A DNA stretch of 64,000 nucleotides from Deinococcus sp. LM3 (lineage in GTDB: Bacteria > Deinococcota > Deinococci > Deinococcales > Deinococcaceae): assembly GCF_002017875.1 (NCBI RefSeq), contig NZ_MUFV01000001.1:1437001-1501000 (forward strand), read 5' to 3'. Below the pieces are notes generated by a model. It was not told the DNA's origin. It was given only the letters and a program-made list of their open reading frames with translations, and ran no database searches. The position numbers and the translations under genes are program-made. This document shows, piece by piece, positions 58,215 to 64,000 of the stretch. The first letter of the stretch is position 1. Every line of letters begins with the position of its first letter.

Positions 58215-58231
58215 TTATGCTAAATACATAA
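58215..58231. promoter_or_regulatory. Radiation/desiccation response motif (RDRM) of ddrC
   Basis: TTATGctaaataCATAA is a 17-base palindrome with the half-sites and spacing of the Deinococcus RDRM, the operator of the DdrO repressor that IrrE/PprI cleaves after DNA damage. The flanking G and C extend it to GATTATG-N7-CATAATC (58213-58233). It covers the -35 position of the promoter whose -10 is TATGAT (58239-58244), so repressor binding would block transcription. Confidence 0.92.
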
Positions 58232-58238
58232 TCTGTGC

Positions 58239-58250
58239 TATGATGTACGT
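58239..58250 (+). promoter_or_regulatory. -10 box of the leaderless ddrC promoter
   Basis: TATGAT (58239-58244) is six bases from ATG 58251, so transcription should begin at or next to the start codon. Confidence 0.75.
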
Positions 58251-58955
58251 ATGAAAAGCGCCCCGCTGACCCTGGAATTCGGCACCGTTCGTCTGCCCAT
58301 CAGCGCGGACGGCCTGCTGCACGCCCCCAGCGCCCTGACCCAGCTCGGCCTGAACGCCGCCGACCAGACCGCCGCCCTGGACGGCGTGGACGCCCCGGAA
58401 CGCGACTTCGGGGCCGGGCCGGAAGCGACCCTGACCGTCGCCGACTTCACCCGGCTGGCCTTCACGCTGGACACCCCCCAGGCCCGCCGCTGGCGCAGGC
58501 GCGCGCAGGACCTCCTGACCCGCACCCTGCAGGGCGACGTGCGCCTCGCCGCGCAGATCGCCGAACGTAACCCCGACCCCGAATCCCGCCGCTGGCTGGC
58601 CGCCCGCCTGGAAAGCACCCACGCCCGCCGCGACCTCATGAGCACCGTCGCCCGGCACGGCGGGGCCGGGAACGTGTACGGACAGCTGGGCAGCATCAGC
58701 AACCGCAGTGTGCTGGGCACCGACAGCGCCACCATCCGGCGGGAACGCGGCGTGAAACAGACCCGCGACGGCCTGAACGCCACCGAACTGCTGCGCCTCG
58801 CATACCTGGACACCGCCAGCGCCCGCGCCATCCAGGAACGCGGCGCGCAGGGCAACGCCGCCATCCTGCGCCTGCACGAGTTCGTCGCGCGGCGCGAACG
58901 CCTCGGCTGGGAACTCCCGCTGCCCGGCGCGGCCGCCCCCTCACAGGCCGGCTGA
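58251..58955 (+). CDS. ddrC: DNA damage response protein DdrC
   Basis: A 234-residue Deinococcus-specific DNA-binding protein that, in D. radiodurans, is strongly induced by radiation, binds and compacts DNA and protects ends. The start MKSAPLTLEFGTVRLPISAD and the segments DFGAGPEATLTV, LQGDVRLAAQIAERNPDPES, YGQLGSISNRSVLG and RERGVKQTRDGLNATELLRL match the known protein, which has an N-terminal winged-helix-like domain and a C-terminal helical bundle. Length is close to the D. radiodurans protein (231). The RDRM and leaderless promoter directly upstream support assignment to the DdrO/IrrE regulon. acs is divergent. Confidence 0.95.
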   Translation: MKSAPLTLEFGTVRLPISADGLLHAPSALTQLGLNAADQTAALDGVDAPERDFGAGPEATLTVADFTRLAFTLDTPQARRWRRRAQDLLTRTLQGDVRLAAQIAERNPDPESRRWLAARLESTHARRDLMSTVARHGGAGNVYGQLGSISNRSVLGTDSATIRRERGVKQTRDGLNATELLRLAYLDTASARAIQERGAQGNAAILRLHEFVARRERLGWELPLPGAAAPSQAG

Positions 58956-59008
58956 GCGGGCGGCGCCTGCGCGCCTCTCCCTCATGCTGGCCCGCTAGAA
59001 TCCTGCTC

Positions 59009-60055
59009 GTGCCGCCCCTCCTCATCCGCCTCGTTCTTGCCGAGGTCACACGCTGGTACGCGGCGGGCGTGGCGCTGTTCCTGACCCTGCAGATGGTCGA
59101 CGTCCTGAGCAGCACCGTCAGCAAACTCCTGACCTACCAACCGCCGCTGCTCAAGGGCCTGAGCGCCCTGCTGGCCATCACGCCGACCATCCTGAACCGC
59201 GCGCTGGTGCTGGCCGTGCCGTTCGCGATCCTGCTGGCCTTCTCGCGCATGCAGCGCGACAGTGAACTCAAGGCCATCAGCGCCGGCGGCGTGCCCCCGC
59301 TGCGCCTCGTGTGGCCGCTGACCCTGCCGTTCCTGGCCGTGGCGGCGGTGGCGTACGTGAACGCCGACCGGCTGGTGCCCGCCGGACTGGCCTCCTGGGA
59401 CCGCGCGTGGTACAGCATCTACGACATCCCGCCGCCCCCGCCCCGGCAGGAACGTTACACCTACGCCCCGCCCGGCGCGCTGTACTACGCCGGACGCATC
59501 GTCAGCGAACCGGGCGGCAGCACCGCGCAACTCCAGGGCGTGATGGTGCAGCGCGGCCAGGAAACCCTGACCGCCTCGCTGGGCAGCTGGGACACCCAGA
59601 ACCGCACCTGGACGCTGACCACCCCCTGGATCACCCGGCCCGGCCAGCCGCCCCGCCAGAGCGCCGGGTCCGTGACCGTCCCGCAGACCGACTCGCTGCG
59701 CGAACCACCGGGCAACGCCGAACAGGCCCCCACCGCCGACCTGCGCGCCCGCGCCGCCGACCCCGCCCTGCTGCCCGCCGACCGCCGCGCCGCCGCGTTC
59801 CAGCTGGCCCGCCGCGTCGCCGACCCGCTGACCGCCGTGGTGTTCGCCCTGGCCGCCGGGGCGCTGGGCCTGCTGCTGCGCAACCGCGCCGCCGCGTTCG
59901 CCGCCGTGCTGCTGTTCATCGTGACCTTCTACGTCCTGTGGAGCACCGTGCCGGGCCTCGCGACCGCCGGGGCGCTGAACCCCGCGCTGGCCGCGTGGCT
60001 GCCGAACCTCACGTTCATGCTGCTGGCCGCCGCGCTCGCCTGGAGGCTCCGGTGA
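59009..60055 (+). CDS. LptF/LptG-family permease, first of pair
   Basis: A 348-residue membrane protein with the YjgP/YjgQ design: helices at about 10-30, 50-80 (ITPTILNRALVLAVPFAILL) and 100-120, a periplasmic beta-jellyroll-like domain (about 135-265) and three C-terminal helices. The family motif FSRMQRDSELKAISAGGV is in place. In Gram-negative bacteria such pairs extract lipopolysaccharide from the inner membrane together with LptB. GTG 59009 lies seven bases after TAGAAT (leaderless). The gene overlaps the second permease by four bases (GTGA), so the two form a heterodimer. The lipid moved here is unknown. Confidence 0.88.
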   Translation: MPPLLIRLVLAEVTRWYAAGVALFLTLQMVDVLSSTVSKLLTYQPPLLKGLSALLAITPTILNRALVLAVPFAILLAFSRMQRDSELKAISAGGVPPLRLVWPLTLPFLAVAAVAYVNADRLVPAGLASWDRAWYSIYDIPPPPPRQERYTYAPPGALYYAGRIVSEPGGSTAQLQGVMVQRGQETLTASLGSWDTQNRTWTLTTPWITRPGQPPRQSAGSVTVPQTDSLREPPGNAEQAPTADLRARAADPALLPADRRAAAFQLARRVADPLTAVVFALAAGALGLLLRNRAAAFAAVLLFIVTFYVLWSTVPGLATAGALNPALAAWLPNLTFMLLAAALAWRLR

Positions 60056-61161
60056 GGGGCCTGCCCACCTTCGAACGCTACGTCCTGAACGAGATCCTGC
60101 CGTTCCTGTTCGGGGCGCTGGCCGCCGTGATCAGCCTGCTGGTCGTCGGCAGCCTCGAAAAGGTCATCGCGCCGCTGCTCGCCAAGGGCGCCAACCCCGT
60201 CCTGGTCGCCCGCGTGCTGGCCCTGAACGTCCCGGAAGCCGCCGCGCAGGCCCTGCCCATCGCGCTGATGTTCGCCACGCTGCTGGGCCTCTCGCGGCTG
60301 GCGGCCGACAGCGAACTGAAAAGCGCGCTGGCCGCCGGGATTCCCGCCACGCGCCTGTTCCGCCCGGTCCTGGCGCTGGGACTGGCCGTGACCGCCCTGG
60401 CCTTCGCGCTCGGCGAGGGCCTCGTCCCGCGCGCCCGCACCGAGGCCCGCCAGGTGCAGCAGCAGATCGTGCTGGACAACCCCCGCGTGCTGGGCCTGAA
60501 CGCCGCCGGGCAGAACGCCGTGCTGCGCGACGCGCTGGGCCGCGCCATCAGCATCGGGCAGATCCTGCCCGGCGGGGAACTGCGCGACCTGCGGGTCGTG
60601 ACCATGCAGGCCGGCCTGCCCCCCCGCGAGGTCATCACCGCCGCCAGCGGCCGCCTGCGCCCCGGCAGCACCGTCCTCGAACTGCGCGACGGGCAGCGCG
60701 TCACGTACCAGGACGCGCGGCCCGTCACGGTCCTGACCTTCCAGAGCGGCACCCTGCCCCTCCAGGACACCGGCACAGAACTCGGCGCCGAGGGAAACGG
60801 CGACCTGAACCCCATCTACGAACCGCTGCCCACCCTGATCGCCCGCACGAACACCTACCGCGCGCAGGGCATCAACTCCCCGGCGGACTTCACGGCCCTG
60901 CACCGCAAGTTCGCCGGACCGCTGGCGGCGCTGGCCCTGGCGTTCTTCGCCGTGGCGCTGGCCGTGTTCAGCTTCCGCAGCGGCCGCGACCTGGGCCTCG
61001 TCTGGGCGCTGCTGCTGACATTCGCGTACTACGCGACCTTCAGCGTGTTCCGCATCATGGGCGAGAACGGCGCGCTGCCCGGCGCGGTCGCCGCGTACGC
61101 CCCGGACCTGATCGCCGTCGCGGCCGGCGCGGCGCTGCTGTGGCTCACCGCCCGGCGCTAG
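60052..61161 (+). CDS. LptF/LptG-family permease, second of pair
   Basis: A 369-residue partner of the preceding permease: FERYVLNEILPFLFGALAAV first helix, motif LSRLAADSELKSALAAGI, a central soluble domain (about 130-270) and three C-terminal helices (FAGPLAALALAFFAVALAVF). GTG 60052 overlaps the upstream stop. Neither lptB nor lptC is next to the pair. Deinococcus is reported to lack classical lipopolysaccharide, so a different envelope lipid is the likely cargo. Confidence 0.88.
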   Translation: MRGLPTFERYVLNEILPFLFGALAAVISLLVVGSLEKVIAPLLAKGANPVLVARVLALNVPEAAAQALPIALMFATLLGLSRLAADSELKSALAAGIPATRLFRPVLALGLAVTALAFALGEGLVPRARTEARQVQQQIVLDNPRVLGLNAAGQNAVLRDALGRAISIGQILPGGELRDLRVVTMQAGLPPREVITAASGRLRPGSTVLELRDGQRVTYQDARPVTVLTFQSGTLPLQDTGTELGAEGNGDLNPIYEPLPTLIARTNTYRAQGINSPADFTALHRKFAGPLAALALAFFAVALAVFSFRSGRDLGLVWALLLTFAYYATFSVFRIMGENGALPGAVAAYAPDLIAVAAGAALLWLTARR

Positions 61162-61252
61162 GCGGGACGCGGGCGGCGGGCAGGGCCGCGTGCATGAAGC
61201 CTGCTACCGGTCTGCCCCACTTCCGGGCGCGCGCAATCCGGTAGCGTGCAGC

Positions 61253-62662
61253 ATGTCCCCCACCAGACCCACGGCCCGCCGCTCGGCCCTGACCTGGGCG
61301 GCCCTGGCCACCGCCGGCGCGGCCCTGATCGCCCGGCAGGCCACCCGCCCTGCCCCGACCGACACCGAGACGCTGGACGCCACCCGCACCCTGCTGCGCG
61401 CCGCGCTGCCCAGCGTGCGGCCCTTCGACGTGCAACTCTGGAACGGTGAGGTCATCGGGGCCACGCAGCCCAGTCGCGCCCGCCTGATCCTGAACAGCCC
61501 GGAAACGCTGGGCCGCCTGCTGAAACTCCCGCTGGACGTGGCGCTCGGCGAGGCGTACCTGCGCGGCGACTTCGAGATCGAGGGGAACATCGGGGACATC
61601 GCCGCCATCGCCGAGACCTTCGACGCGACCCTGAACCCCGCCGACGCGCCCGCCCTGCTGCGCGCCGCCGCCACCCTGCGCCGCCGCGCCGGGGCGATCC
61701 CGCCCATCGCCGTGACCGCCAGCCTGGAAGGCCCGCAGCACTCCCGCGAGCGTGATCAGCAGGCCATCTCGTACCATTACGACGTCAGCAACGACTTCTA
61801 CAGACTGTGGCTGGACCGGCGCATGGTGTACTCCTGCGCCTACTTCAGGGGCGGCACCGAGACACTGGACGAGGCGCAGGAAGCGAAACTGGATCTCATC
61901 TGCCGCAAACTGCGCCTGCAACAGGGCGAGCACCTGCTGGACATCGGCAGCGGCTGGGGCGGCCTCGCCATTCACGCCGCGCAGCGTTACGGAGCGCGCG
62001 TGCTGGGCGTCACGCTCAGCGAGGCGCAACTGCACGAGGCCCGCGCCCGCGCCGGGGCCGCCGGGGTTGCCGACCGCGTCACCTTCGAACTGCGCGACTA
62101 CCGCGACGTGCTGGCCCACACACCCGAAGGCAGCTTCGACAAGATCGCCTCGGTCGGCATGGCCGAACACGTGGGCCGCAAGAACATGCCCACCTACTTC
62201 CGCGCCGCGTACGCCGCCCTGAAACCCGGCGGCCTGATGATGAACCACGCCATCAGCGACGGCATCCCCCAGGCCCGCGTGCCCCTGTGGCTCCAGAGCG
62301 GCAACTTCGCCCGCCGGTACGTCTTCCCCGACGGTGAACTGCTGCCCATCTGGGAAACCGTGAAACACGCCACCGAAGCGCAGTTCGAGGTCCGCGACAT
62401 CGAGAACCTCCGCGAACACTACGCCCGCACCCTCACCCACTGGGCCGCGAACCTCGAAACGCACCACGCAGAAGCCCTCGCCGCGCTCGGCGAGCAACGC
62501 CACCGCCTGTGGCGCCTCTACCTGGGCGCCACCTCCCACTACTTCGAGAAAGGCCACCTGGGCCTCTACCAGACCCTCCTGGCGAAACCCGACGAGCAAC
62601 GCCGCGCCCATGTCCCCCTCAGCCGCGCGGACCTCTACGAGGGGGAGATGGTCGATGGTTGA
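61253..62662 (+). CDS. cfa: Cyclopropane-fatty-acyl-phospholipid synthase family methyltransferase
   Basis: A 469-residue SAM-dependent enzyme that adds a methylene to unsaturated phospholipid acyl chains, or a related lipid methyltransferase. Substrate-binding N-terminal part (residues 60-150), then ISYHYDVSNDFYRLWLDRRM (about 170-190), SAM motif HLLDIGSGWGGLAIHAA (about 226-242) and EHVGRKNMPTYFRAAYAALK. The length is about 60 residues above E. coli Cfa because of an N-terminal extension with a hydrophobic stretch (LTWAALATAGAALIARQ), possibly a membrane anchor. TAGCGT is five bases before ATG 61253. Confidence 0.9.
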   Translation: MSPTRPTARRSALTWAALATAGAALIARQATRPAPTDTETLDATRTLLRAALPSVRPFDVQLWNGEVIGATQPSRARLILNSPETLGRLLKLPLDVALGEAYLRGDFEIEGNIGDIAAIAETFDATLNPADAPALLRAAATLRRRAGAIPPIAVTASLEGPQHSRERDQQAISYHYDVSNDFYRLWLDRRMVYSCAYFRGGTETLDEAQEAKLDLICRKLRLQQGEHLLDIGSGWGGLAIHAAQRYGARVLGVTLSEAQLHEARARAGAAGVADRVTFELRDYRDVLAHTPEGSFDKIASVGMAEHVGRKNMPTYFRAAYAALKPGGLMMNHAISDGIPQARVPLWLQSGNFARRYVFPDGELLPIWETVKHATEAQFEVRDIENLREHYARTLTHWAANLETHHAEALAALGEQRHRLWRLYLGATSHYFEKGHLGLYQTLLAKPDEQRRAHVPLSRADLYEGEMVDG

Positions 62663-62664
62663 AA

Positions 62665-62712
62665 GTTGATGGAAAAGCCCTGTCCATCAACCATCAACCT
62701 TTACCCATCAAC
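62665..62712. repeat. CCATCAAC repeats and hairpin between convergent cfa and pta ends
   Basis: GTTGATGG (62665-62672) pairs with CCATCAAC (62684-62691); two more CCATCAAC units follow at 62691-62698 and 62705-62712. Because the repeat enters both coding ends, both proteins finish with V-D-G. The hairpin may end both transcripts. Confidence 0.55.
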
Positions 62713-64000
62713 CTTCCCCTGCGTTGCCTGGATGGCGGTCAGGGCGATGGTGTACACGATGTCGTCCACGAGCGCGCCGCGACTCAGGTCGTTGACGGGT
62801 TTGCGCAGGCCCTGGAGCATCGGGCCGACCGCGATGACGCCGGCGGCGCGCTGCACGGCCTTGTAGGTGGTGTTGCCGGTGTTCAGGTCCGGGAAGATGA
62901 ACACGGTGGCGCGGCCCGCGACGGGACTGCCGGGGGCCTTGGCCTGCCCGACGGACAGGACGCTGGCGGCGTCGTACTGCATGGGGCCGTCGACCAGCAG
63001 GTCCGGGCGGCGTTCGCGCACCAGGGCGGTGGCGGCCTTGACCTTCTCGACGTCCTCGCCGCTGCCGGACTCGCCAGTCGAGTAGGACAGCATGGCGACC
63101 CGCGGCGTGATCCCGAAGGCCTGGGCGCTGTCGGCGCTCTGGATGGCGATGTCCGCGAGTTCCTCGGCGTTCGGGTTGGGGTTGATGGCCGCGTCGCCGT
63201 ACACGAGGACCTGTTCGGGCATCAGCATGAAGAACACCGAGCTGACCAGCCGCGAGCCGGGCGCGGTCTTGATGAGTTGCAGGGCGGGCCGCACGGTGTT
63301 CGCGGTCGTGTGGATCGCGCCGGACACCAGGCCGTCCACCTCGCCCAGCGCGAGCATCATGGTGCCCAGCACCACCGTGTCCTCCAGTTGCGCTTCCGCC
63401 TGCGGGGCAGTCAGGCCCTTGCTGCGGCGCAGTTCCACCATGGGTTCCACGTAGCGCGCGCGGATGGAATCCGGGTGCAGGATCTCCAGACCGTCGGGCA
63501 GCGTCAGGCCCTGCCCCTCGGCCACCTGTCGCACGCGTTCCGGGTCGGCCAGCAGCACGCACCGCGCGATGCCTTTCTCCGTGCAGCGGATGGCGGCCTT
63601 CACGGTGCGCGGCTCATCGCCCTCGGGCAGCACGATGCGTCTGGCGGCGGCGCGGGCCTTCTGGATCAGTTCGTAGCGGAAGGCGCTGGGCGGCAGGCGG
63701 CGGTCCCCGGCGACGTCCGGCACGCGCAGCCGCGCGACCAGCGTGCCGGTATCCAGCCGGTCCGCGATGAAGTCCAGCACGCGGTCCATGCGCTGCGTGT
63801 CGTCGTGCGGGACGCGCGGGTCCAGCCGCGAGAGGCGCGAGGCCGTCTCGAACGAGTTGGTGTTCACGCGCAGCACGGGCAGGGAGCTGCCCAGCGCCGC
63901 CCGGCACAGCCGCTCGATGCTCTCCTCCGGGGCGCTGCCGGACGTGAACATCAGCCCCGCCAGCGGCACGCCGCTCAGGTGCGACAGGGCCGCCGCCATG
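62701..64000 (-). CDS. pta: Phosphate acetyltransferase, long form, C-terminal part
   Basis: The gene runs off the right edge; 433 codons or so are visible. It interconverts acetyl-CoA and acetyl phosphate. Residues up to about 100 of the visible part belong to the DRTGG regulatory domain of long Pta proteins (VPLAGLMFTSGSAPEESIER), and the PTA_PTB catalytic domain follows (FRYELIQKARAAARRIVLPE to VYTIALTAIQATQ), with VDGLVSGAIHTTANTVRPAL and FIFPDLNTGNTTYKAVQRAA as hallmarks. Long forms have about 700 residues, so roughly 270 N-terminal residues are missing from the window. An ATG-like codon at the very edge (63999) is not the true start. Confidence 0.93.
   Translation of the reverse strand, partial: MAAALSHLSGVPLAGLMFTSGSAPEESIERLCRAALGSSLPVLRVNTNSFETASRLSRLDPRVPHDDTQRMDRVLDFIADRLDTGTLVARLRVPDVAGDRRLPPSAFRYELIQKARAAARRIVLPEGDEPRTVKAAIRCTEKGIARCVLLADPERVRQVAEGQGLTLPDGLEILHPDSIRARYVEPMVELRRSKGLTAPQAEAQLEDTVVLGTMMLALGEVDGLVSGAIHTTANTVRPALQLIKTAPGSRLVSSVFFMLMPEQVLVYGDAAINPNPNAEELADIAIQSADSAQAFGITPRVAMLSYSTGESGSGEDVEKVKAATALVRERRPDLLVDGPMQYDAASVLSVGQAKAPGSPVAGRATVFIFPDLNTGNTTYKAVQRAAGVIAVGPMLQGLRKPVNDLSRGALVDDIVYTIALTAIQATQGKVDG

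Overview
The window is chromosomal DNA of a Deinococcus species. The evidence is a very GC-rich sequence, a PriA with a ruined ATPase site, a DdrC-type DNA-damage protein behind a radiation/desiccation response motif, an RNase II of the wing-domain type, a 345-residue type IB topoisomerase next to uracil-DNA glycosylase, and many genes whose -10 box sits only 5-9 bases before the start codon, the leaderless promoter style of this phylum.

Layout. 1-4.7 kb: tail of an ABC ATPase, priA, an EamA transporter and two small genes, with the first copy of a 135-bp inverted-ended repeat. 4.8-9.6 kb: RNB ribonuclease, a four-gene adhesin-like/DUF2089 cluster, csaA, an acetyltransferase. 10-13.7 kb: CRP-family regulator (second repeat copy at its stop codon), a DmdC-like acyl-CoA dehydrogenase, a lipoprotein, tRNA-Ala(GGC). 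13.9-17.4 kb: an AT-rich island holding an AAA ATPase plus RloB pair (AbiL-like phage defence), with a complete IS66-family element, 8-bp target duplication included, inserted in its 5' flank. 17.6-32.5 kb: carB, an amino-acid exporter, an aminotransferase, two small beta-barrel proteins, then arginine genes argG, argH and a short-type argA mixed with other GNAT acetyltransferases, an exported protein and carA.

32.7-46.8 kb: one long co-directional surface locus. A structured RNA ending in an intrinsic terminator precedes five exported proteins: a small one apparently starting at CTG, three DUF11-type repeat proteins (665, 954 and 1194 aa) and a 1622-aa protein with Ig-like domains and a predicted C-terminal outer-membrane beta-barrel. 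This is the best candidate for an undescribed system: a dedicated outer-membrane platform with its own repeat-protein clients.

46.9-64 kb: a photolyase open in frame into uracil-DNA glycosylase, then topoisomerase IB; a DoxX protein; a PAS-PAS-GGDEF-EAL protein; DUF427; gmk (third repeat copy directly at its stop codon); a macro-domain protein; acs divergent from ddrC; two LptF/LptG-type permeases; a cyclopropane-fatty-acid synthase; and the C-terminal part of a long-form pta. carA, carB and the arg genes supply carbamoyl phosphate and arginine; acs and pta handle acetyl-CoA; photolyase, ung, topIB, priA and ddrC are genome-maintenance genes.
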